From the NCBI GenBank assembly GCA_050331335.1, contig JBHJGY010000007.1, forward strand, positions 1 through 36,974: a DNA stretch of 36,974 nucleotides, given 5' to 3'. Made by a program: the position numbers and the translations under genes. The notes beneath the pieces are model-generated. The model did no database searches. It saw only the letters and a list, made by a program, of their open reading frames with translations, and had not been told where the DNA came from. Positions 15,501-22,467 of the stretch are shown here, piece after piece (positions within the stretch are counted from its first letter, which is position 1; every line of letters begins with the position of its first letter). This DNA is from Thermohalobaculum sp050331335. Its GTDB lineage: Bacteria; Pseudomonadota; Alphaproteobacteria; Rhodobacterales; Rhodobacteraceae.

Positions 15501-17382
15501 CTGGTATGCGATCAATCCGTCGATTTTAGGCCAGGGCTGGAAGACCTCGGGTTGGCAGATCGAGCGCGGCGCGGCTTCGGCGCCGCAGGACACCCCCATC
15601 AATAACGGGGTCCAGCAGGTTCTCCTCGACAACTACGCCCGGCAGGGATTGCAGGATTTCACCTTCGATCTCGACTACAATTACTTCTCGGATAACGAGG
15701 GCCGGTATCTCGATGTCGCGATATGGGGCTTCGACACCGAGTTCAAACACAAGGCGGGCGACGACGGGATCGATGGGGAAGGCGCGATCCCGATGGACGG
15801 CACGCTCCTTTACTATGAGGAGTTCGGCGATACCCAAGGTTGGGAGGAGATCCTTCGCGAAATCGATTTCGGCGACGGGTATAAGTTTGTCACGGTGTCG
15901 TTTCAATTCGACGGTCGGTTCGGCGACGGCGATGCGATCCGTCGAGGGGACGCGATCCGCATCGACAATGTCTCGATCACCGATGCAGCCCGCTTCGAGG
16001 CGCCGGATCCCGATCCTGAGCCCGAGCCGGAGCCGGAACCGGAGCCAACCCCAGCAGAAGAGCTGGTCCTCGCAGTCAATATCGGCGGCTCGGCGCACAC
16101 CGGCATGGATGGCATCGCCTACGCCGCCGATGAGATCAGCGACGGCTTCAACTTCAGCATTCCCGCGTTCTTCGACATCTCCGGCACCGAGGACGATACC
16201 CGCTTCCGTTCGGAGGCCTGGAAACGCGGGCGGCTCGACTATGAAATTCCGCTGCCGGACGGGAGTTATCGGGTGGAACTCGACTTTGCCGAGATCTGGA
16301 TCGGGGCGCGGGCCGAAGGCCGGCGGGTCTTCGATGTGACCGCAGAGGGCAGGGAGGTCGTCGCAGATCTCGACCTGGCTGGCAGCGTGGGCTTTCGCAC
16401 CGCGACAACCGAGGTCTTCGAGGTGACGGTGGCGGATGGTGCACTGGATCTGGTGCTGGAGGCCGATACCCAAAACCCGAAGCTGTCGGCGATGCGCATC
16501 TATCGCTCGGACGGCGCGGCCCCCGCAGCAGATCCGCAGGCAAACCCGCGGTTGTCCGATCTCGCAACCGGGTTGCTCGATGACGAGGAGGCGACCCAGC
16601 TTGCGGCAAGCTTTGCCGCGACGGAGGGGACTGACCAGCTCCAGATCGCAGGGGCGCCGGGGGCCGTCCGTGGCGATGCGGAGCCAAGCCATTCAGGCAC
16701 CGACGTCCCCGATCGACTGGAGGCCGAGGCCGATGGGACCGAGGTCATTCAGGTGGCGCTCGCAGATGCCGACGATGTGGCGCCTCCTCACACGCTGAGT
16801 TTCGCAGCGCTTGCCAACGAGCTCGATGCCGATGATGAGGCGCTTGCGCTGGAGATTGTCGAAGGCCCGCTCAAGGGGGTGGCGCGGCTCGAGGGGGGGC
16901 GGATCGTCCCGTCCGCGGCAGAGCCGGCCAATGCCGCGCCGGACGACCTCACCGACCCAGCGATCGAAGCATACGGAGGTGTGCGCGCGCCGGCCATCGG
17001 TGAAGTCGACCTCTCCGGCGGCGCTGGCTTGGGGTATCTCGCCTTCTTCATTGCCGACAGCACAACCGACGAGACGTTGGCCGAGATCGTGCCCGGCCGG
17101 CCGACCATCGATGCCGCGCTGCCTGACAACGGGCCGACCACGCTCTTCGCCCTTCCGGCTGAAGGGAGCCCGGAGATCGGATCGGTTCGGCTGAGCTTCG
17201 GCGAGCATGTCCAGACCGAGACCTTGGCGCCATACGCGCTCTATGGCGACTGGTTGGGCAATCTGCGTGGCGATGCGGGCTTCGAGCCCGGTGGGAAATA
17301 CGATATCGGGGTCGAGATCTTCGCCGGACCTCTACAGGGCGGGGCGCTGCTCGACAGCTTCACTCTGGAGTTTCAGCTCTAA
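12562..17382 (+). CDS. Giant G8 / beta-helix / PKD / malectin-domain exoprotein
   Basis: A 1606-residue multidomain protein, probably extracellular and carbohydrate-interacting. Visible order: a Cys-bearing N-terminus (PCPVTGEAVCFCG, 30-42); a cadherin-like or tandem-type beta domain (about 75-156) with FVYTVSDGT; a His-rich linker; a G8 domain (about 212-335) with DGDWSDPETW and GADVLIPAGMLVTVDG; and right-handed parallel beta-helix repeats (about 440-860) with GRYAVHLH, resembling CEMIP/TMEM2-type proteins. A PKD domain follows (about 870-962, YGWDFDRDGEID), then a beta-sandwich/CBM-like region (963-1145). A (Pro-Glu)n linker (1147-1167) leads to a malectin domain (about 1169-1317, VNIGG...DISGTEDD) and an unrecognised C-terminus. 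There is no signal peptide. The ATG at 12562 has only a weak ribosome binding site; a GTG at 12463 is an alternative. Confidence 0.8.
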   Translation: MSQTPDLDLTKPSLTVAQTQTDAPAGAPGPCPVTGEAVCFCGVLTGSSDAAAPSQPEEEPGTAEPDADALARDDDISVIPVAGMLHVCPSVLLANDGNADATDPAVPLEIVSLEGAVRHGDQIMVEDPDGDGVAQFVYTVSDGTREETATVTLRVWKPQTPQEIDAFVEAAIAAPEHGGHQAHGGDELKASEHDTLLELVPRDQATHIAVRDGDWSDPETWWEGRVPGDGADVLIPAGMLVTVDGENDARLSTIRVDGMLTFAPDTDTRLIVETLVTTPGSRLEIGSEAVPVSAAVEAQIVIHAATPGQLPEMSMARGVVTHGEVAIHGAEKLSHTVLAGGVSAGATEITLAEAPTGWQLGDKLVLAGTSYNPEGSDADNSRFRDEVLTITEIDGTTIRFVNEDTGGTALRFDHRAPEGYEDRFEIPIANITRNVTVMSENGKDTDIPDRGHVMFMHSNDVVVKHASFVGLGRSDKDELVDDPGLNVDGGLGPDGTELGLNPRGRYAVHLHRLGVEAVEEGDDPALIEGISVVGSPGWGIVHHDSRAVLNSNVTFDILGSAIVAEAGNETGRWENNLTIKTTGDDRPQIDFDGSARVPVFDFGFNGEGFWLQGAPLIEMVDNTAVSSNGAGLEIFTDVDGNRNKDVNGAAVAVATLAPAQRDVFLAAGYDLTDMIDIRAAISPGVTGFTAINSFKGIETWNHMRNDDGVLSFFGGHGHALRSEISDFELWGIFGEGIFTQYSTQIDFRDGVIVGAPDDPVEFRPGINGGGVGRGIGSNGPAHDLVYENIEIDGFEVGLRLPKEAGSFGGPSVPYFDFNGTEVTGLTVSNVASVFGNTQATWADPEPFPNFIALEGLSLGDGVPTGALPVPAFTAETLGGAGVVAFDGSPSVDTDWNPIIRTADNAIAAYGWDFDRDGEIDQYGRWVRHDFGAPGTYEVDLTVWDSDGQSASVTQSVEVVARAYDNLLLDGGFDAPLEASPWYAINPSILGQGWKTSGWQIERGAASAPQDTPINNGVQQVLLDNYARQGLQDFTFDLDYNYFSDNEGRYLDVAIWGFDTEFKHKAGDDGIDGEGAIPMDGTLLYYEEFGDTQGWEEILREIDFGDGYKFVTVSFQFDGRFGDGDAIRRGDAIRIDNVSITDAARFEAPDPDPEPEPEPEPEPTPAEELVLAVNIGGSAHTGMDGIAYAADEISDGFNFSIPAFFDISGTEDDTRFRSEAWKRGRLDYEIPLPDGSYRVELDFAEIWIGARAEGRRVFDVTAEGREVVADLDLAGSVGFRTATTEVFEVTVADGALDLVLEADTQNPKLSAMRIYRSDGAAPAADPQANPRLSDLATGLLDDEEATQLAASFAATEGTDQLQIAGAPGAVRGDAEPSHSGTDVPDRLEAEADGTEVIQVALADADDVAPPHTLSFAALANELDADDEALALEIVEGPLKGVARLEGGRIVPSAAEPANAAPDDLTDPAIEAYGGVRAPAIGEVDLSGGAGLGYLAFFIADSTTDETLAEIVPGRPTIDAALPDNGPTTLFALPAEGSPEIGSVRLSFGEHVQTETLAPYALYGDWLGNLRGDAGFEPGGKYDIGVEIFAGPLQGGALLDSFTLEFQL

Positions 17383-17412
17383 GCGGCATGCCACCGCGCG
17401 ATCGGGGACCAC

Positions 17413-17440
17413 GGGCGGGGCCCGGTTGACGGGTCCGTCC
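17413..17440 (+). terminator. Possible stem-loop after the giant exoprotein gene
   Basis: GGGCGGGGCCCG (17413-17424) can pair, with wobbles and one bulge, with CGGGTCCGTCC (17430-17440) around a five-base loop. There is no T-tract, so it is at best a weak or Rho-assisted terminator, or a transcript-stabilising hairpin. Confidence 0.3.
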
Positions 17441-17525
17441 GCTGCTCACGCGTCCGGGACTTTGCAAGCGCGCCGCCATTCGCCATAACTCCGGCCAAAT
17501 CAGACCACAGACGGAGGCCGAGGCC

Positions 17526-18470
17526 GTGGAGACCAACGACGCCGAGAACCAACTGATCATCTCGCTCGCGACGGGCGATGTGGTGATCCAGCTCTTCCCC
17601 GATTTGGCGCCGCTCCATGTCGAGCGCGTCAAGACCCTCGCTCGGGTTGGGGAATACGATATTGTCGCGTTTCACCGGGTGCTCGAGGGCTTCGTAGCCC
17701 AGACCGGCGATGTCCAGTTCGGCGATCTTGAGGACGGCTTCAACCCCAATCTCGTGGGTACGGGCGAGTCGGACCTGCCGGATCTGCCGCTGGAGAACGA
17801 GACCTTTCTGTTCGAGCGCGCCACCGTCGGCATGGCCCGCAGCACCCCGGACAGCGGCAACAGCCAGTTCTTCATCACGCTGGAAGACTCGCAGCTGAGG
17901 AGCAACTCCGATCCCAATGGCTTCACCCAGTTCGGCGAGGTGATCAGGGGCATGGAGCTGGTCGATCAGCTCCAGGTCACGACCGCCCCCGGCTTGCTGA
18001 TCTCCGACCTCGACCGGATGGTGACCGTCGATGTCGCGGTGGATCTCGGCATCGGCCTGGGGCTCGAGGTCGAGGAGGCCCAAGAGGTCGCGCTGCTTTA
18101 TGAAGCTGCGCTGGATCGCGACCTCAATATCGACGAAGATGGCCTGAATTTTTGGATTGATGCGCGCGAGGCGGGCTTTGGGATTGTCGAGCTCGCCGGG
18201 TTTTTCTTGGAGTCCTCGGAGTTCGAGGAGAGTTTCGGCGATGTCGATGCCCTCAGCGACGAGGCCTATGTCGATCTGCTCTACCAAAACGTCTTAGACC
18301 GAGAGGGCGATGCTCAGGGGGTTGCGTTTTGGCTGGGAGAGTTGGCGCGCGAGGACTTCGGTCGCGATAACCTGCTTGCTGCGTTCTCGATCAGCGTCGA
18401 GAACGCGGAAACTTCGGCGTTTATCGACAGCCTCGCCGAGGTTTCTGCCGGCACTTGGGCCTTCGTCTGA
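17526..18470 (+). CDS. Cyclophilin-type peptidyl-prolyl isomerase fused to DUF4214
   Basis: A 314-residue fusion. Residues 8-175 are a cyclophilin domain: FHRVLEGFVAQTGD (49-62) holds the catalytic Arg51, STPDSGNSQFFITL (106-119) the conserved QFFIT core, and FTQFGEVIRGMELVDQL (133-149) the closing strand. Residues 185-310 hold two imperfect DUF4214 units: LLYEAALDRDLNIDEDGLNF (residues 190-209) and LLYQNVLDREGDAQGVAFW (residues 251-269). DUF4214 is common in exported bacterial proteins, often with calcium-binding repeats. There is no signal peptide, so export through a C-terminal signal (the chain ends GTWAFV) is inferred. The start is a GTG preceded by GGAGG at 17513-17517. It may fold the neighbouring exoproteins during or after export, which is inference from position only. 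Confidence 0.83.
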   Translation: METNDAENQLIISLATGDVVIQLFPDLAPLHVERVKTLARVGEYDIVAFHRVLEGFVAQTGDVQFGDLEDGFNPNLVGTGESDLPDLPLENETFLFERATVGMARSTPDSGNSQFFITLEDSQLRSNSDPNGFTQFGEVIRGMELVDQLQVTTAPGLLISDLDRMVTVDVAVDLGIGLGLEVEEAQEVALLYEAALDRDLNIDEDGLNFWIDAREAGFGIVELAGFFLESSEFEESFGDVDALSDEAYVDLLYQNVLDREGDAQGVAFWLGELAREDFGRDNLLAAFSISVENAETSAFIDSLAEVSAGTWAFV

Positions 18471-18778
18471 CGCCCCCAAAGGATGCGCCGCGGCCCTGTG
18501 CTCATCCGTGGGCGCGGGGCCTCGTCGGCACGGCGGCGAGCCTTCCTGACCGGCCTCACCTGCTTGGTTGCCGATCGGGTTTGCAGGTTTTGTCGGTCTA
18601 TGCTCGACGGGGTTGATCGTCTGGGGGTGTGGCGCTCGGGGACGGAGAACACCGTGCGCCGTTGAGAGGTTTCGAGCAACTGCCGCCGGGCATGCTATAG
18701 CTGAGATGCCAAGGGCCTAGGGCCGTTGGGCCCCGCCGCGCAGGCGGGGGGCTTTCGAAGGAATGGAAGGAGGGCAGG
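18471..18778. other. Intergenic region before the TPR/2OG-oxygenase gene
   Basis: A 308-base stretch without a credible gene. Near its right end, TGCTATAGC (18694-18701, -10-like) precedes a GC-rich stem-loop and the ribosome binding site of the next gene. No matching -35 box at standard spacing was found. The rest shows nothing I can interpret. Confidence 0.5.
18731..18749 (+). promoter_or_regulatory. Leader stem-loop upstream of the TPR gene
   Basis: CCCCGCC (18731-18737) pairs perfectly with GGCGGGG (18743-18749) around a five-base loop GCGCA, followed by GGCTTTCG. It sits between the -10-like TATAGC and the ribosome binding site AAGGAGG (about 18768-18774). It could be a weak terminator or attenuator in the leader, or a structural element only. 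With three Ts, it is too weak to call an intrinsic terminator. Confidence 0.3.
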
Positions 18779-20068
18779 GTGAGCGATCCGAACGCGCGGG
18801 TGGACGCAGTGGCCCTCCATCGCTCGGCGATGCGGGCGGTTCGTCGGGGCAGGCTTGAGGACGGCCGGCAGATGCTCGAGACAGCGGTGGCGGCGCGTCC
18901 CGATTGGGCCCAGGGCCTCGCCGATCTTGCGCAGCTTCAGCTGATGATGGGGGACGAGGCCGCGGCCCTGGCCAGCTATGAGCGTTGCGTGGCGCGCGAC
19001 CCCAGCCTTCCGGCGGCGTGGCTAAATCTCGGCACCTTGATGCTCCGAGCAGACAGGGTCGCGGAGGCTGGCCCCTGTTTCGAGAAGGCCATCGCCGTGG
19101 ATCCCGGGCTCGCGGATGCGCATGCGGGGCTGGGCATCGCGCATCAGCGCCAGCATCGCTACACCGACGCCGCTGACGCGCTGCGTCGGGCGGCCGAGCT
19201 TGCGCCGCAGGATCCCGAGATCCGGTCAAATCTCGGCGGCGTGCTCCACGAGTTGGGTGATCACGAGGCGGCGCTGGCGCGTTTCGAGGAAGCCATCGCT
19301 CTTGCGCCGGAACGCGGTGCCCTGCATGCCCATGTCGGGGTGATCCGACACGAAGTCGAGGGCGCCGCGGCGGCTCTGCCCCATTACGATGCGGCGCTGC
19401 GGCTGTCTCCAGGCCATACCCATACGCTTGCCGCCAAGCATTCCGCGCTGGCCAGCCTCGGCCGCCGTGCGGAGGCGGCGCAGATCTTCGACTACGACGC
19501 CTTGATTGTGCCGACCCAGCTTACCGCGGCTGCCGGATATCCGGATATGCCGGCGTTCAACGCGGCACTCGCGGATCATGCGGTTCGTCACCCGACCCTG
19601 ATGGCCGAACCCGTCGGCAAGACCACCCGGGGCGGGAGCCAGACGGGCCATCTCTTGGGGGCGGCGGCCGGCCCTGTCGCAACGCTCGAAGGGCTGATCC
19701 GAACGGCGATCGACGCCTACTTCGCCGACGCCGCTCGGGTGACGCATCCTTACTGCCCACGCCGACCTATTCCGGGCCGCCTGTTCGCCTGGGCGACCGT
19801 CTTGGACCGCGGCGGCTTCCAGGACGCCCATATCCATCCCGGCGGGTTCCTGAGCGGCGTGTACTACGTTCAGGTGCCGGAGGAGAGTGAGGCTGGCGCG
19901 ATCGAGTTCGGTCGCCCCGCCCCGCCCTTCGACTTGGCAGACCCTGACACACTGCTGCTTCGCCCAAAGCCGGGGCTCTTGGTGTTGTTCCCCTCTTTCA
20001 TTTGGCACAGGACGATCCCGTTTGAGGGGAGCGCGCAGCGGATTTCGATCGCCTTCGACCTTATGTAG
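18779..20068 (+). CDS. TPR protein with C-terminal 2OG-Fe(II) oxygenase domain
   Basis: A 429-residue cytoplasmic protein starting at a GTG with AAGGAGG shortly upstream. About five to six tetratricopeptide repeats fill residues 10-215 (for example AWLNLGTLMLRADRVAEAGP and LADAHAGLGIAHQRQHRYTD). The C-terminal part (about 290-429) matches the putative 2OG-Fe(II) oxygenase family typified by HxHPGxxLSGVYYV, here AHIHPGGFLSGVYYV with His351 and His353. FIWHRTIPF contains His410, and the domain ends RISIAFDLM. AIEFGRP occupies the place of the usual (D/E)-containing strand. Such TPR-oxygenase fusions are widespread and their substrates mostly unknown; protein hydroxylation is one possibility. 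It ends 90 bases before the amine oxidase gene and may be co-transcribed with it. Confidence 0.83.
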   Translation: MSDPNARVDAVALHRSAMRAVRRGRLEDGRQMLETAVAARPDWAQGLADLAQLQLMMGDEAAALASYERCVARDPSLPAAWLNLGTLMLRADRVAEAGPCFEKAIAVDPGLADAHAGLGIAHQRQHRYTDAADALRRAAELAPQDPEIRSNLGGVLHELGDHEAALARFEEAIALAPERGALHAHVGVIRHEVEGAAAALPHYDAALRLSPGHTHTLAAKHSALASLGRRAEAAQIFDYDALIVPTQLTAAAGYPDMPAFNAALADHAVRHPTLMAEPVGKTTRGGSQTGHLLGAAAGPVATLEGLIRTAIDAYFADAARVTHPYCPRRPIPGRLFAWATVLDRGGFQDAHIHPGGFLSGVYYVQVPEESEAGAIEFGRPAPPFDLADPDTLLLRPKPGLLVLFPSFIWHRTIPFEGSAQRISIAFDLM

Positions 20069-20158
20069 GCCCGAGCCCGACCCGAAGAGATGGCCAAGAG
20101 CCATCGACGCAACGGCAGCACCGGCCTAAGCTGCCAGGCGTTGCTCAAGGAGACCGTG

Positions 20159-21445
20159 ATGCCAAGCAATGCGACCGCAGCAGGATCGCTTCCATCTGAT
20201 CCGGAGGTTGTGATCATCGGCGCCGGCGCCGCAGGAATGGCCGCTGCCCGTAAGTTGATGAAAGCGGGTGTCTCGACCATCGTCGTGGAGGCGGCGGACC
20301 GTGTCGGCGGACGGGCCTGGACCGACAGCACGGCCTTCGGCGCGCCGGTGGATATCGGCTGCTCCTGGGTGTCGGGATCGGACCGCAACTCTCTCGTCAA
20401 GATCGCCCGCAAGCACGGCTTCACCCTGGTCGATCACACCGACGCGCCGCAGTCGCTCTTCGTCGAGGGTCGGGCGGCGACCGAGGCCGAATGGGCGGCC
20501 TATGACAGATCCTATGAGGTGATCGATGCCGCACTCACCAAGGCGGGCAAGGCGGGGCGGACCGATCCGGCGATCGAGGTGATCCCCAAGGACCTCGCTT
20601 TCTCAGGCACGACCCAGTCCTGGCTCGGTCCGATGGATTACGGGGTCGACTTCAAGGACCTCTCGCCGATGGACCACTGGGAGCAGGAAGACGACCAGCC
20701 GAGCTATCTCGTGCGCGAAGGCTTCGGGGCGATCGTCGCAACCCTGGCCGAGGGTCTGCCGATCCGCCTCGGCACGGTGGTCACCGCAATCGACTGGAGC
20801 GGGTCCGGGGTGGCGGTGGAGACCTCGGCCGGCACCATCCGGGCCGCGGCCTGCCTCGTCACCGTCTCGACCGGGGTCCTGGCCTCCGGCGCCATCCGCT
20901 TCACCCCGGAGCTGCCGGCGGCGACCCAGGAGGCCCTGCACAACCTGCCCATGGCCCTTCTCGTCAAGGTGCCGATGCTCTTCGACGGCGCCCGCTTCGG
21001 GCTCGCAGAGGGTGAGGTCGTGACCTACCATGTGCCCGACGAGACCCCGGCGCGGGCCTGCTTCTTCATCGCCTGGCCCTGTGGACACGACTATCTCTTT
21101 GGCAATATCGGCGGGGAGCTGGGTTGGGCGCTCTCGAAGGAAGGCGAGGCCGGCACGGTGTCCTTCGCGCTTGAGGAGCTGGAGAAGCTCTTCGGCTCGG
21201 ATGTCCGCAAACACTTCATCGCGGGGTTCAGGACCGACTGGGCTACCAATCCGCTGACATGGGGCGCGTACTCCTCCCAGCGTCCTGGCCAGAGAGGCGC
21301 GCGCAAGGCCCTCGGGAAGCCCATCGCAGAGCGGCTTTACTTTGCGGGCGAGGCGGTCGATCCGGACCGGGCGACCTTGGCCAATGGGGCGTTCGACAGC
21401 GGCGAGCGTGCGGCCAAGAAGATCGTCAAAGCGCTGAAAAGATGA
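20159..21445 (+). CDS. FAD-dependent amine oxidase, soluble paralogue
   Basis: A 428-residue flavin amine oxidase (polyamine/monoamine oxidase-like). The start at 20159 follows AAGGAG. The dinucleotide-binding motif GAGAAG is at residues 21-26, followed by VVEAADRVGGR (42-52). The C-terminal FAD motif is ERLYFAGEAVDPD with LANGAFDSGERAA. The protein lacks any signal peptide, so it should be cytoplasmic. It is clearly paralogous to the Tat-exported amine oxidase at 27199, sharing blocks such as AIDWSGSGVAVET versus AVDWSGQGVRVET and LVTVSTGVLASGAIRFTP versus IVTVSTGVLGSGAIRFTP. Expected to oxidise an amine to an imine with H2O2 or another acceptor. Substrate unknown; a polyamine or related amine is suggested by the transporter downstream. 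Confidence 0.85.
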   Translation: MPSNATAAGSLPSDPEVVIIGAGAAGMAAARKLMKAGVSTIVVEAADRVGGRAWTDSTAFGAPVDIGCSWVSGSDRNSLVKIARKHGFTLVDHTDAPQSLFVEGRAATEAEWAAYDRSYEVIDAALTKAGKAGRTDPAIEVIPKDLAFSGTTQSWLGPMDYGVDFKDLSPMDHWEQEDDQPSYLVREGFGAIVATLAEGLPIRLGTVVTAIDWSGSGVAVETSAGTIRAAACLVTVSTGVLASGAIRFTPELPAATQEALHNLPMALLVKVPMLFDGARFGLAEGEVVTYHVPDETPARACFFIAWPCGHDYLFGNIGGELGWALSKEGEAGTVSFALEELEKLFGSDVRKHFIAGFRTDWATNPLTWGAYSSQRPGQRGARKALGKPIAERLYFAGEAVDPDRATLANGAFDSGERAAKKIVKALKR

Positions 21446-21530
21446 GCCTGCGCGACGCCGCCCCGGTCAGGGCCCGGCCCAGGCCCCGCCAAGCCCCCGC
21501 CGAGGGTAGTGTAACCGCTTGGCTTTCTGC

Positions 21531-22268
21531 TCATCGGCCGGGGTTGAAGATGGCCTCGATCAGCCGCGTGCCCTCGGTTATCCGCCACCGATGCGTTTGG
21601 CCCATCTGAAGATAGACCGTGTCTCCGGGCCTAAATGCCGTGCCGTCGAGCTCAATCCCGCCGGCGAGTACCGTGACCAGCCGATTGACCGTGGCGGGCT
21701 GCGCACCGGTCACGGCTTGCGGATAGTCGTGGCGGGTGACCGCCATCCGGCCATCCGCGTTGAGGAAGGCGGTGTGTGAGACCACAACCGTCTGCTCCCC
21801 CGCGCCGCCGAGCGCGCCCATCGGCGGCTTGCTCACCCGGTTGAGAGAGGGGTTTGCGGCCTCGGCGCCGTCGGGGCGGTCGAGGATCATGAACACCTTG
21901 CGGACATAGCCAGGCATTTTCCACTGGCAAGTCAGTCCTTTGGGAATGATGAAGGCTTCGCCGGCCTCGATGGTGATTTCCGTACCATCGGGCATTTCCA
22001 TGATCACCTTGCCCTCGAGCAGAAGCATGTATTCGTCGACCGGATAGGGGCCGGGCCGGTCGTCGAATGCCGTGCAGTCCCAGACGCCGACGCTGTAGCC
22101 GAGCCCCTCGTCCTCGTCATAGAGGTGGCCGCGCTGGACCGGTGTGCCGGACGCGAGGGCCGCGGGGTCCATAGCTTCCCACTCGGTGAGCCCACCCTCC
22201 GCGGGTCCGTTCGGCTCGACACGAAGCGGTGCTGCCGCGGCGGCGGCTTCTGCCTGCGAAATGGTCAT
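21531..22268 (-). CDS. Two-cupin-domain protein
   Basis: A 245-residue protein, read divergently from the amine operon. The start at 22268 is preceded by GAGGAGAAAG; the frame upstream of it is not needed. The first cupin (about residues 60-135) contains YPVDEYMLLLEGKVIMEMP and AGEAFIIPKGLTCQW, like the Cupin_3/EutQ group. The second (about 175-240) contains RLVTVLAGGIELDG and FRPGDTVYLQMGQTHRW. Metal-ligand histidines are sparse in both: the first has the Glu of DEY but no paired His, the second a single His. It may therefore bind a ligand rather than catalyse. Cupins near amine ABC operons are often of unknown role. Sharing the intergenic region with the operon suggests common regulation. 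Confidence 0.75.
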   Translation of the reverse strand: MTISQAEAAAAAAPLRVEPNGPAEGGLTEWEAMDPAALASGTPVQRGHLYDEDEGLGYSVGVWDCTAFDDRPGPYPVDEYMLLLEGKVIMEMPDGTEITIEAGEAFIIPKGLTCQWKMPGYVRKVFMILDRPDGAEAANPSLNRVSKPPMGALGGAGEQTVVVSHTAFLNADGRMAVTRHDYPQAVTGAQPATVNRLVTVLAGGIELDGTAFRPGDTVYLQMGQTHRWRITEGTRLIEAIFNPGR

Positions 22269-22367
22269 ACGCTTTCTCCTCTTGCTACCATGATGGGCAG
22301 CGCTGCTCGACGGCCCAGGGTTTGGGCGGTCGCCGTACGATTTTTCCCGGTCTAAGGGAGAAAGGGC

Positions 22368-22396
22368 TTGACCGCGACAATGTGTCAATCTCTAAT
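22368..22396 (+). promoter_or_regulatory. Sigma70-like promoter of the amine operon
   Basis: TTGACC (22368-22373; 5/6 to TTGACA) and TCTAAT (22391-22396; 5/6 to TATAAT) are separated by the ideal 17 bases. They lie in an AT-rich patch unusual for this window, 72-100 bases before the binding-protein ATG. The predicted transcription start falls at about 22403, inside the palindrome described next. Confidence 0.65.
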
Positions 22397-22400
22397 TTTA

Positions 22401-22414
22401 TGAACAATTATTCA
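22401..22414. promoter_or_regulatory. Palindromic operator candidate for the BetI-like regulator
   Basis: TGAACAATTATTCA is an imperfect dyad; its reverse complement is TGAATAATTGTTCA and matches at 12 of 14 positions. It lies directly downstream of the -10 box and over the predicted +1, where repressor binding would block initiation. The TGAAC...TTCA arms are of the type bound by TetR-family repressors such as BetI. Assignment to the TetR gene at 26540 is inference from its membership in the operon. Confidence 0.5.
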
Positions 22415-22467
22415 GTCGAGGACAGCTCGGCGAACCGACACTGACTGCAACAGGAGGTACCAAGGCT

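Noticed and set aside
9867..18470. RTX calcium-binding nonapeptide repeats (GGxGxDxxx) in the leaderless exoproteins
   Set aside because: Looked for and not found. The DG-rich segments are scattered and do not form the repeat.
21446..21530. Search for a bidirectional terminator between the amine oxidase and cupin genes
   Set aside because: The region is C-rich with self-complementary GGGCCC runs, but no stable stem followed by a T-tract was found.
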